A stretch of 44,417 bases of DNA. Origin: a virus. The position numbers and the translations under genes are program-made. The DNA lies in IMG/VR virus record IMGVR_UViG_3300030104_002244, positions 1 to 44,417 of that record. One strand, 5' to 3'. Of the stretch, positions 9,401 through 16,213 are shown piece by piece (the stretch's first letter is position 1; every line of letters begins with the position of its first letter). The notes under the pieces were generated by a model. It had not been told where the DNA came from. It saw only the letters and a list, made by a program, of their open reading frames with translations, and searched no databases.

Positions 9401-10582
9401 TTTGCTACAGCAAGAGCTTACAATGTGATAAATTCAACAAATGAAGATGGTAGTCGTGGTAGGCTAGATCGTGAAATGAAAAGAGATTTAGCAGAACAAT
9501 ATGCTATAGGATCTGCTACTAGACAATTAGGAGCAGCTGGAAATGTAATGAATCTTTTATTTAGATTTATAGATGGGGATTTTGAATCTGTAAGTGATGC
9601 TTTATCTATTTTAGGTAGAAATACTGTTCAACAATATATTTCAGGTAGTACGAGAGTCTTATCGCCATTTCAAACAATAGTTGATGGAATCCAAACTGAC
9701 CCTGACAATGGAATGAAATTAAATGTTCCTGATAAAGCATCATTAGAAGCTCTTGTTTGGAACTCTAGTAGATATTTTAGAAACATTTTTGATGCATTAG
9801 GAATGAATGTTTTGAATATCTCAGAAAAACTTGATCCTAGTAAAGTTATTCCTGAAAGTAGTATGACTAGAGATGCGGGACTTGATCCAACAAAATCTAC
9901 TTACTCTGTGATGGGAGATCTATTTGGAACTAAAGGTATTGCACCTAAAAGTAGTTTTGAACTATTACTATCCAAAGCTAACATGGCAACATACCCAATA
10001 AATAGACCAAAAGCACCAGGACATGAACATGTTTTACATAATATTATAGCACCTATACTAGAGGATAGATCTTTCTCATTAAGAAATAGCAAAGAGTTTA
10101 TAAATGCATCTATAACAGAACGAAAGGTTATGGTAGCATCTATGTTAAGAGATGCCAAAAAAGATTTAGATGATTCTATATTTGGTGGTTTAGTTAACAC
10201 TAACATAAAAATACCCGGAATAAAGGGCAATTCAGACATGACTTCTTTTCTAAGAAAAGTAAGACAAATTCAAAAGGTTGCTGAACTAAGCAAAAAAGAC
10301 AGACGAGCTGCAATTACATCACTAAATGCAAAACTAGGAGAAGGACATCCTTTAATACTAGATCCTACTACACATCCTAGAGATTTGTATAAAATAATAC
10401 AAGGGGGTGGTGTTTATGCAGATCAAAATTACTTAATGCTTTTATTGGAAGAGCATAGGAAATTAACAAAAAGTAAAAAAGAGAGTGGAACAAAGTCAAA
10501 TTTAAATTTAAATAAAGTCATTAGAGAATCTACAGGTGAAGTGTTTGATGAATGGGGGAATATTGAACCATTAGTTAGATAA
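6413..10582 (+). CDS. Giant internal virion / DNA-ejection protein (T7 gp16-like by position)
   Basis: 1389 aa, the largest gene in the window, started at ATG 6413 behind TAGGAG. It is mostly helical and charged with several moderately hydrophobic segments (for example near residues 270-290 and 860-890) and no recognisable enzyme motif. I see no transglycosylase Glu motif here; that activity seems to be carried by the separate lysozyme at 3027. Size, position at the end of the late operon and composition match the largest ejection protein of podoviruses, which is expelled into the host envelope to form the DNA conduit. It faces the convergent end of the replication arm. Confidence 0.75.
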   Translation: MWNIKEDNNENEDDFKPITVPVDPIVTTGAGVEAWWRRPITNTTINQINSIDREELTNNPELLDGIRSILEDDGFGQLAYELTPDDAVKNFYTWGRNYDSSDIGFLREGKKAISLSRKAKLYEDPNFGHDRKNELIIENDRKLRNFNAALDLWGKVDNIAESMKKGNWQDAVGGVFENTLNVLNPAESPTTYGPQIFASLGRKLITKLGGKQTLKYIVGDELQDRTKARLIKEVGYYSAVDGMLGLGIDAYVQNAFMQVGRQDEWNYYQSGFTALTGMVAGGVRLLTELPKTKPIEKHTFGFPGFYTKLEMTKAEKAMAHSRLNIRSKKLNELWQKMTEGGSALLNPANSEKHIDFMHFFLNGYKHPTDPSKNVTGIFETLHDSLGVTYLQNLRNKKGGGEFMKNLTFMLNEVIDSDTKKEISKQLRNMDKEGLWRKSILEGDPTVRIDNRTKMDSYWDVLLKTMAQTASRGGRELGFFGNFSKKFYNDPAKNIDDTLTDKEFLSKWRKGKDFGNYWQMNWKRAVITNFTTSIYNLGGWTTQSAVNIGSDATLLALHSWALPGKLLYNYAKKGVTGNKDIKPLADALQTSKNLFFNTKARLGALANPNATSELAKKFLFLDPKSAEVLNKYIGGGFEAGMDLAAVAKKIGSVKIETVDGVRKVVPKITTTIKATEDVLALGRVLMMTDLIDNFTKSQSFIVNLDRSLRELMPGQNKILGDTKGLKAFVNLPKEDLQAALKGDYFFEAMSKAIKTTQEDIYSKPYSLKGEEWMYGIADSWFGRNVPGVKLVGDASQTTMTFLTKFIEEIGNVPVLGVYFPFGRFFNNMTAFTWDAMGGGSPAMLIELMKTGNVSLQTQRRNAKMIWTGGAGVTIAGVTSAFGSEDGVLQKTDVFNKEWQEEFFQGYDESTWADKAQELYDAISILDGSKTIEILGDVAKDYAMLPGEMVMKGLTDYSLLSQCIAEDQKKLKLGLSWDEAIYNGKPINIRYHFPLSQCFATARAYNVINSTNEDGSRGRLDREMKRDLAEQYAIGSATRQLGAAGNVMNLLFRFIDGDFESVSDALSILGRNTVQQYISGSTRVLSPFQTIVDGIQTDPDNGMKLNVPDKASLEALVWNSSRYFRNIFDALGMNVLNISEKLDPSKVIPESSMTRDAGLDPTKSTYSVMGDLFGTKGIAPKSSFELLLSKANMATYPINRPKAPGHEHVLHNIIAPILEDRSFSLRNSKEFINASITERKVMVASMLRDAKKDLDDSIFGGLVNTNIKIPGIKGNSDMTSFLRKVRQIQKVAELSKKDRRAAITSLNAKLGEGHPLILDPTTHPRDLYKIIQGGGVYADQNYLMLLLEEHRKLTKSKKESGTKSNLNLNKVIRESTGEVFDEWGNIEPLVR

Positions 10583-10615
10583 AAAAAAAGGGAGCAGTAA
10601 ATTAATACCACCCCC
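10581..10615 (-). terminator. Rho-independent terminator of the leftward arm
   Basis: Read on the minus strand, GGGGGTGG (10615-10608) can pair with CTGCTCCC (10597-10590) through eight pairs including three G-U, with a 10-nt AT loop. It is followed directly by nine T (10589-10581). The T run lies on the minus strand only, so it ends leftward transcription just before the convergent 1389-aa gene. Confidence 0.7.
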
Positions 10616-10658
10616 TTGAGTTGACCACACAGCTACAGTCTATAAAGCGACTAACCTA
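10581..10658 (-). ncRNA. Candidate small RNA between a strong promoter and a terminator
   Basis: A near-consensus promoter (10693-10665) points leftward. The only thing downstream is about 75 nt ending in the terminator at 10615-10581, with no reading frame of its own. The transcript would begin around 10658. It contains a short AGUC/GACU stem near its 5' end, then an unpaired stretch, then the terminator hairpin. No known RNA family is recognised. The alternative is that the promoter match is chance within the 46-aa gene and this is merely a 3' untranslated tail. Confidence 0.4.
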
Positions 10659-10796
10659 ACTCCTAATATATAACAATCTTTCTAATTTGTCAAGTAGTTT
10701 TTTTAATTCTTTTAAAATTAATTTTATTTCTTCTACATTGTTTTTATTATCTTTTCGATTGTCTATCCAAGCGTTTGCTTCTTCTTCTATTTTCAT
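10656..10796 (-). CDS. 46-aa charged coiled-coil peptide
   Basis: ATG at 10796 is preceded by GGAGAGGG, and the stop TAG is at 10658-10656. The product starts MKIEEEANAWID and has a Leu/Lys heptad helix (LKELKKLLDKLERLLY). It overlaps the end of the Rmf-like gene by 50 nt in another frame. The ribosome site and helix pattern support it, but its last codons also form a near-perfect promoter, so part of the sequence may be constrained for that instead. Confidence 0.5.
   Translation of the reverse strand: MKIEEEANAWIDNRKDNKNNVEEIKLILKELKKLLDKLERLLYIRS
10665..10693 (-). promoter_or_regulatory. Sigma70-like promoter, 11 of 12 consensus bases
   Basis: On the minus strand TTGACA (10693-10688) and TATATT (10670-10665) are separated by exactly 17 nt. 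This is the best promoter match in the leftward arm. It lies inside the last codons of the 46-aa gene and fires toward the terminator only ~75 nt away. Confidence 0.5.
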
Positions 10797-10938
10797 GGTT
10801 TTTTACCCTCTCCAACTGCTCAAAGTAAGCCATGTTAAATCCTCTCTGCCATTCTTTATTTCTATAAGTATCTTCATTGAATGGATTTGTTATATTACCT
10901 TTGTAAAAATCTTTTTTACCTTTATCAATAATGTTCAT
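10747..10938 (-). CDS. Small conserved protein with ribosome-modulation-factor-like motif
   Basis: 63 aa. The core NPFNEDTYRNKEWQRGFNMAY has the pattern NP(Y/F)-x4-Y-x4-W-x2-GF-x2-A seen in short Rmf-like phage and plasmid proteins. The C-terminus is very basic (RRRSKRLDRQSKR). Its start overlaps the end of the endonuclease VII gene (ATG at 10938, upstream stop at 10925). A nucleic-acid or ribosome-binding role is suggested by family resemblance only. Confidence 0.7.
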   Translation of the reverse strand: MNIIDKGKKDFYKGNITNPFNEDTYRNKEWQRGFNMAYFEQLERVKNHENRRRSKRLDRQSKR

Positions 10939-11350
10939 CTTTGAAATCCTTTAAATATTTATATGCTCTCCAAATATTGTTAGGGTTATCTCCCAATAAA
11001 CCTAGACTAGTATTACAGTTATGGCATAACCAACCTCTAAACATTTTTTTCTCGTGATCATGGTCAACACAAAATGCCGCTTTCCTATTGGATTCTCTTA
11101 AAGCTATATCTTCAATCGTTCTTAAACATATTGGACAAGAGTAAGTGTCATCAATCTTTGGGGCAGACTGTTTTATTATTCTACGTATACGTTGTAACTC
11201 TCTTATACATTTTTTACATTCTGGTCTTCTCCATGTATTAACTCCACTATGCCAATCATATTCTTCCAAAAGAAAATACTTATTACATCTTGTGCAAGTT
11301 TTACCTTCTTTGTCATTCTTGTCAGAACTTTTAAATAGGTTGTATTGCAT
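10925..11350 (-). CDS. Recombination endonuclease VII (T4 gp49-like His-Me resolvase)
   Basis: 141 aa. The core runs C72-x2-C75, then VDHDH at 95-99, then C109-x2-C112-N113, matching the endonuclease VII motif in which four Cys bind structural zinc and D-H-x-H plus Asn form the active site. An additional N-terminal Cys set (C19, C22, C45, C48) suggests a second zinc knuckle. It would debranch replicated DNA and resolve Holliday junctions before packaging. It directly follows the ribonucleotide reductase gene (stop and start adjacent). A second resolvase, endonuclease I, lies 3 kb away in the same operon. Confidence 0.88.
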   Translation of the reverse strand: MQYNLFKSSDKNDKEGKTCTRCNKYFLLEEYDWHSGVNTWRRPECKKCIRELQRIRRIIKQSAPKIDDTYSCPICLRTIEDIALRESNRKAAFCVDHDHEKKMFRGWLCHNCNTSLGLLGDNPNNIWRAYKYLKDFKDEHY

Positions 11351-13255
11351 TTAAGCACCAATATCAACAACTTCACATGAATCTCCACTACAAGCAAATG
11401 TCTGACTAGAAGAGGTAGTATCCTCTTTCTCAAAGTCCTTTAACAAGCTCCAATCTATTTTAGATGGGGCTTTTTTTATTGCTTCTTCATATTCTTCTTT
11501 AGTGCATTCACTATAGGGTGCTTGTTGATATACATGATCATCTTTAGGAAAGAAAGACACACCTGACATTTCATCAAAGTGTTTGTAAACAAATGCTCCA
11601 ACCTCTGCCCACTCGTGATCTCTAACATAAACAGAACAACTAGGCTTGTGTTCACACCAATGCCTTTGATACGTTAGCCATAGCTCTAGCTGATCTATTG
11701 CAGACATGTTAGATGCAGTTGTAGATGTGCGAGGTGATTTAAATGGAAAACTAAATACAGTATTCTCATTTGGTTTGCTTACACATGGCTCACTAGGAAC
11801 ACCTTGCTCTTTCATAAACTGTGTAAGTGGATCGTGATTGCTACCTCTTACAGTTCTTATGTAATATTCTGAATATCTAGGATGTATTCCACTAGCTGAA
11901 TCACAAAGTTGAGATACTGTACCACTAGGCTTAACACAAGTAATTGCAGTTGATTGTGGTATACCGAACTTATCAGCATAAACTTTGTTCGTATCTATAG
12001 CTACTTGCTTTAACTCACGTAACACATCTTTTAAGTCATATGTAGAACTAGTCAATCCATTATCCATAATGCCTGTAAGACTAACACCTAACAATCTTTC
12101 TTCTTCTGTGTTGTCTTTCCACACTTTTCTTAAATAAGGGAACTTAGTCAATGTCGCCTGTGCAGTACCTAGAATCGTTGCTAATCGCACCTTTCTCGCT
12201 AGGTCATCAGAGGTATCTTTATCACGAACTACCACTTCTGTGAGGTTACAGAACTGATATGGACGCAGTATGATCTCAGAGCATGGGTTACACCCAAAAT
12301 CTATGTCTGATGTGCGTCTTCCATTCTTCTCAGCTTGTTTTTGAGCTGCAACTCTATTGAATATACCACGTTCACCTGATCTAGACTCAACTAACGATGT
12401 CCATTCACGTAAGAATGTAGCACCATCAGGCTTGTCTGTGTAAACAACACTATTATTAGCCATGCTCATGTGTGGTGCAGTTTTCCAAAACTCACCTGAC
12501 TTGGCATGACGCATTCTTATATCAGATAAATTAGACAAACTAATCATAGCTGACCGGCGTACTCCACCTGATACAACCACATCACCAACTTTACACATAA
12601 GACTATGACACTCATATGAATTAAGCTTGCGTCCTCTAGCATTCTCAAATGTATTGATAGCAAATTGAAACAGTTGCACTAGTGGTCCGGGTCCAGATGC
12701 AGTACCACCAAATACTTTTAACCTAGATCCCGCAGGACGCACCTTTGACACATCGTAAGTGGGTATTTCACCAGCATAAAGAAGAGATATCAACACACGC
12801 AAAGATTTTGCCCAACCTTCCTTGCTATCTTTTACTTTAATACATGTATCTGACTTATATAATTTATCAGGAACTTCAGGTAACTTTTCTACATACTTTC
12901 TCTCAACACTAAAGCCAACACCTGTGCCACACAACAGTATGTACATAGCTTCATCAAATGATTTAGGATCATCAACAGGCAAGTAAGCACAGTTGTATCC
13001 CGCAGTATTATCTCTTTCAAGTGCATCACCCGCAGTCATTAATGCTCTCATAGATGGCATTACCTGTAGGCTATGTATCGCTTCCCACAGATATCCTTTA
13101 GTAGCATTATCAATATTAATTTTGCTACATAAGTAATCCATGTACCTTGATACTGTTTCTGTCCACGTTTCTCTTCTGTTTTCTTCAGCAATCCATCTTG
13201 CATAGCGAGAAACAGCTATGAAGTTTTGGTAATCAGTTGGTAGTGCGTTTGTCAT
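11351..13255 (-). CDS. nrdJ: Class II (adenosylcobalamin-dependent) ribonucleoside-triphosphate reductase
   Basis: 634 aa, close to the compact monomeric class II type. It shows NCAYLPVDDP (redox Cys), FGCNPCSEI (radical-site Cys with Asn and Glu), FCNLTEV (second redox Cys) and a C-terminal CSGDSC pair that would shuttle electrons from thioredoxin. No beta subunit (NrdB) or glycyl-radical activase is encoded nearby, consistent with use of vitamin B12. It reduces ribonucleotides to deoxyribonucleotides for phage replication. The start ATG 13255 lies inside the end of the preceding 57-aa gene (23-nt overlap). The host must supply cobalamin and thioredoxin or an equivalent. Confidence 0.93.
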   Translation of the reverse strand: MTNALPTDYQNFIAVSRYARWIAEENRRETWTETVSRYMDYLCSKINIDNATKGYLWEAIHSLQVMPSMRALMTAGDALERDNTAGYNCAYLPVDDPKSFDEAMYILLCGTGVGFSVERKYVEKLPEVPDKLYKSDTCIKVKDSKEGWAKSLRVLISLLYAGEIPTYDVSKVRPAGSRLKVFGGTASGPGPLVQLFQFAINTFENARGRKLNSYECHSLMCKVGDVVVSGGVRRSAMISLSNLSDIRMRHAKSGEFWKTAPHMSMANNSVVYTDKPDGATFLREWTSLVESRSGERGIFNRVAAQKQAEKNGRRTSDIDFGCNPCSEIILRPYQFCNLTEVVVRDKDTSDDLARKVRLATILGTAQATLTKFPYLRKVWKDNTEEERLLGVSLTGIMDNGLTSSTYDLKDVLRELKQVAIDTNKVYADKFGIPQSTAITCVKPSGTVSQLCDSASGIHPRYSEYYIRTVRGSNHDPLTQFMKEQGVPSEPCVSKPNENTVFSFPFKSPRTSTTASNMSAIDQLELWLTYQRHWCEHKPSCSVYVRDHEWAEVGAFVYKHFDEMSGVSFFPKDDHVYQQAPYSECTKEEYEEAIKKAPSKIDWSLLKDFEKEDTTSSSQTFACSGDSCEVVDIGA

Positions 13256-13406
13256 GTGTCACCTTTATACTTTTAATTTCAATTCCATCAACATCAAAGA
13301 TTAAATCCTCAATGGTGCTTTGTACAGCATCCTCAATGCCATCATCAATAGGTAGTATATTCTCTTCCTCATCAATGTCAAGCATTAAGAATACTTTAAT
13401 TTTCAT
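13233..13406 (-). CDS. 57-aa acidic protein of unknown function
   Basis: ATG at 13406 overlaps the end of the DUF3310 gene; stop TGA at 13235-13233, inside the reductase gene start. The product begins MKIKVFLMLDID and has two short strand-like ends flanking an acidic middle (IDEEENILPIDDG). The overlaps at both ends indicate real coupled translation. I do not recognise a family. Confidence 0.65.
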   Translation of the reverse strand: MKIKVFLMLDIDEEENILPIDDGIEDAVQSTIEDLIFDVDGIEIKSIKVTHDKRTTN

Positions 13407-13665
13407 CTACTTCCTCAATCATTCTTTGTAGATAAAATAATGCTTTGCGTAAATCCTCTTTTCCATTCTTGTATCTATATCGCCACAGATATTTTAATAT
13501 GTTGCCTTGTAAGTAATACTGATACCCCTTTCCTGTTGCGGCTCGTATTGCATCTAGACACTCTATACCATGTTGATTATAGTGAGGTGGATTATTAACC
13601 ATGTCCTGTAAAGGATCTTGGGGGTCGTTTTCTACATATGCTCCATTAAATTCTTCTATGGTCAT
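13396..13665 (-). CDS. DUF3310 protein (phage nucleotide-kinase-like)
   Basis: 89 aa from ATG 13665, which overlaps the preceding stop (TAATG) and is preceded by a GGGGG stretch at a good distance. An upstream ATG at 13680 is possible. The sequence VNNPPHYNQHGIECLDAI and the following GNILKYLWRYRYKNG with KEDLRKALFYLQ are the DUF3310 signature. The family is common in phage replication operons and sometimes called nucleotide kinase-like, but its activity is not established. It sits just upstream of the ribonucleotide reductase, consistent with a nucleotide or replication role. Confidence 0.88.
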   Translation of the reverse strand: MTIEEFNGAYVENDPQDPLQDMVNNPPHYNQHGIECLDAIRAATGKGYQYYLQGNILKYLWRYRYKNGKEDLRKALFYLQRMIEEVDEN

Positions 13666-14021
13666 TATACTTGCCCCCAATTTACTTTTATTACATTGCC
13701 CTCTTTAGCTATGATTTTAGGATCTTTTGAAACTTTAGATTCTAAGTTATCATATTTATTTAATTGATTATTCACTTCATTTGATTCTATTTGTTTTCTA
13801 TAATCATATACTTGCTGTAAAAAGTTTTGATCATCTTCCATCATGGTAACACAAGTAGACATAAGCGACATCATATTTAATATAGTATTGTTAGTTTCAT
13901 TATCATATTTATTACTTTCGTCATAATACGTATGAATATCAACATTGCCACTCCATTTACCATCTTTATTATCTTTAGTAGATATAATTAATGCAAAATC
14001 ATCTTTCCCTATTTGATACAT
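13665..14021 (-). CDS. Unknown 118-aa replication-operon protein
   Basis: Start taken at ATG 14021 because AAAGGAG lies directly upstream. It overlaps the end of the endonuclease I gene by 13 nt. The N-terminus (MYQIGKDDFALIISTK) looks like two beta strands. The middle is Asn/Met-rich and helical. No enzyme motif is seen and I do not recognise the family. Confidence 0.68.
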   Translation of the reverse strand: MYQIGKDDFALIISTKDNKDGKWSGNVDIHTYYDESNKYDNETNNTILNMMSLMSTCVTMMEDDQNFLQQVYDYRKQIESNEVNNQLNKYDNLESKVSKDPKIIAKEGNVIKVNWGQV

Positions 14022-14407
14022 TTTTTCTCCTTTAACCATTTAAGAGGGATAATCCTCGTTGCATATTTAAATTCATTCTTTTCACACCACATACCATAGG
14101 TAGTCTTGCTCCCTTTGTATAACTTACTTTTCTCATTTGTAAAGACAAATCTAATATCTAATTCAGGGTGTTGCTTTTTTACCTCAATATGTTTTCTTCT
14201 ATCTTCACTAGTGAACAGACCTTTTGTTTCAATTATAATTCCATTGTCTAAAACAAAGTCTGGAGTGTAAACTCTAAAACGAACATCTGTCCACTTAATT
14301 TTGAACTCTTCGTAGCGAACACAGGATTCGTGTTGCTGAATAAACTCTGCAACTTTTTCCTCTAGTCCACTACGATATTTTCTTTTGTTGTGTCTTCTTT
14401 TCCTCAT
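14009..14407 (-). CDS. Endonuclease I, T7 gp3-like Holliday junction resolvase
   Basis: 132 aa. The motif set SGLEE (E16/E17), YTPDFVL (D50) and IIIETKG (E60, K62) reproduces the T7 endonuclease I active site; D-E-K spacing is identical to T7 D55-E65-K67. It cleaves branched DNA and helps degrade host DNA and resolve concatemers. The N-terminus is very basic. ATG 14407 overlaps the upstream nuclease stop (ATGA), so exonuclease and endonuclease are co-translated, as in the T7 gp3/gp6 functional pair. Confidence 0.92.
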   Translation of the reverse strand: MRKRRHNKRKYRSGLEEKVAEFIQQHESCVRYEEFKIKWTDVRFRVYTPDFVLDNGIIIETKGLFTSEDRRKHIEVKKQHPELDIRFVFTNEKSKLYKGSKTTYGMWCEKNEFKYATRIIPLKWLKEKKCIK

Positions 14408-15249
14408 GCTAAATGAACATATTCAACAATGGGTGGTTCTTTAGCCTGTGACACTTTAGATGGCAACTCTTGTATATTATCCCAACATTCGTGCTTATAC
14501 TTACAGAAATGACATTCCTTACCTAGATATTTGTTTCCTGAAGGTTTGCCCCTATAAGTTTCATCTACTGCATCAAAGCATCTTTCAAATGGCTTATCTT
14601 TATTAATATAGTTAATAGTATCTTTTACTTTGTTGAGGACTTCTTTTTTATCCATCTCACTAGCAGATACATATTTAAATTCTCCATTGGCTTTATTTAT
14701 TACCCACCAACCACCAACATCTTTTCCTGTTGCTTCTGAGTATATAGCTAATTGGGGTATGTAACCAAAAGAATCAGACTTTTTTAGATCGTGATAATTA
14801 CTAAATTTATACTTGTATGACCAATTCGATGCAGATTTTATATCATCTACTTTATCATTAAGTATTAAATCATATTCACCTGTAATTTTTTGACCATCAA
14901 TGTCTACATCAATATTGCCTGTATCTTTGAAATCAACTTTCATAGCTCGTAAAATGCCTTTAAATATAGCTTCTACTACATCTCCTAAAAACATGTTAAT
15001 TACAAAATTAGATGGGAGTTCAGACGCTTGGCTAGGCTTATTTTTATCAAACCATAGTTGGCACTTAGGTCTACCCAAGTTTGATGGTCTAAGCCTAAAC
15101 TCTTGTCTTGACTCCCCTGCAAACTGTCGGTGCAAGGCATCTCTAATATCATTAACAACAGTTTCAATAGTTTCACTATCCATTTTCTTTTTGTTGCTAA
15201 TGATATCTTTGAGATACGATTGTGCCAACAGTTCTACAGGGTGATTCAT
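14404..15249 (-). CDS. Cas4/RecB-like PD-(D/E)XK nuclease with Cys cluster
   Basis: 281 aa. A first Cys at residue 63 (RPKCQLW) and a C-terminal CHFCKYKHEC triad near residue 250 are placed as in the 4Fe-4S nucleases Cas4 and AddB. Between them are E93, GEYDLIL (D127) and VDDIKSAS (D136, K138), the PD-(D/E)XK core. A later QLAIYSEATG fits the downstream QxxxY helix of this superfamily. It most likely acts as the phage 5'-3' exonuclease, replacing T7 gp6. It is not part of a CRISPR locus: no cas genes or array are present. It abuts the candidate ssDNA-binding gene and endonuclease I. Confidence 0.8.
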   Translation of the reverse strand: MNHPVELLAQSYLKDIISNKKKMDSETIETVVNDIRDALHRQFAGESRQEFRLRPSNLGRPKCQLWFDKNKPSQASELPSNFVINMFLGDVVEAIFKGILRAMKVDFKDTGNIDVDIDGQKITGEYDLILNDKVDDIKSASNWSYKYKFSNYHDLKKSDSFGYIPQLAIYSEATGKDVGGWWVINKANGEFKYVSASEMDKKEVLNKVKDTINYINKDKPFERCFDAVDETYRGKPSGNKYLGKECHFCKYKHECWDNIQELPSKVSQAKEPPIVEYVHLA

Positions 15250-16172
15250 TAGTGATCCACCTCTATTTCAGGTAACTCTGACTCGCCTAAGATCGAATCA
15301 ACAGTTTCCATGTCGTCCATAGACATGTCATTACCTTTCTTCTCATTAAAACTAGTAAGAACGTAGCTATTGTAATTGCCAATCCAATCTAAGAAAGATT
15401 GTAAAGTTTCAGCATCTTCAGGACTTACATCCATAGCTTTACTATCTAACTTTGTAAGTACTGTGAAGTACTTAGCTCCTGTTGCAATTTCTTGAGGCTC
15501 TGTTGTGAAGTCAATCAGATGCTGAATCGGTAAGTGCTTACGTTTTGAAAGAGCATTGAAAGGTTCACCTGATGTTTTGAAACTAGTTCTATTATCAATT
15601 TCAAATATAACAGGTATGTCCTTATCCACATTAGTTAATTTTTTACCTGTTTCATCAACTACACTCTCTAACGTAGCCAATCCAAATATAACTCGCACTC
15701 TCTTAATAGTTTTAATTAACTTCTGCATATCTTCACTTAATGCTTTGAAGTCTTTGATGTATCCTGCGGGTTTACCACAATTGAATCCACCATGTGTGTC
15801 TTTCATGTCACTATTAAGATTGTCAGACATTACTGTTTTAACATAATAGCCTGGATTATCTGAATCAGTTCCTTGCACATATTTCTTATACATAAACCTT
15901 TGCATGAAAGGTCTTATGGTCATCTTAGGACTATAAAGAAGACTTTCGTCAGGCATCTGAATACAATATGAACCTGCCTTTACAACAACAGTTTCTGTAT
16001 CCTCACCATCTATCTTCTTGATCCCCATAATTGGACTATGAATTATCTTAACTCTAGCCAATATTGATGTCTTTGTTTCGGAGTCTTCTGTGCTACCATC
16101 AACTCCCATAAGTTTAGACATTGCAGCATAATTGCCTACATTATCTTTAGTTATTAAGTTTGTTTCTGTCAT
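15249..16172 (-). CDS. Candidate ssDNA-binding protein (acidic tail)
   Basis: 307 aa with beta-rich composition through the middle and a strongly acidic, hydrophobic-tipped C-terminus (about the last 25 residues, DDMETVDSILGESELPEIE). Position between DNA polymerase and exonuclease genes equals that of T7 gp2.5-like ssDNA-binding proteins. I cannot see a diagnostic OB-fold motif, so the call rests on location, size and tail. It overlaps the nuclease start by one base. Confidence 0.5.
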   Translation of the reverse strand: MTETNLITKDNVGNYAAMSKLMGVDGSTEDSETKTSILARVKIIHSPIMGIKKIDGEDTETVVVKAGSYCIQMPDESLLYSPKMTIRPFMQRFMYKKYVQGTDSDNPGYYVKTVMSDNLNSDMKDTHGGFNCGKPAGYIKDFKALSEDMQKLIKTIKRVRVIFGLATLESVVDETGKKLTNVDKDIPVIFEIDNRTSFKTSGEPFNALSKRKHLPIQHLIDFTTEPQEIATGAKYFTVLTKLDSKAMDVSPEDAETLQSFLDWIGNYNSYVLTSFNEKKGNDMSMDDMETVDSILGESELPEIEVDH

Positions 16173-16213
16173 TTATTCCTCACTTTCTGACATAATGAAC
16201 TTACAGTTATACA

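Noticed and set aside
10590-10660. A ~70-nt segment with GGAG...CTCC ends that looked like a tRNA on the minus strand
   Set aside because: No T-loop GTTC-like sequence, no consistent acceptor stem or anticodon arm; better explained as promoter-to-terminator segment.
10687-10944. Plus-strand frame of 85 codons opposite the Rmf-like gene
   Set aside because: Serine/phenylalanine-rich mirror of real minus-strand genes, no ribosome site.
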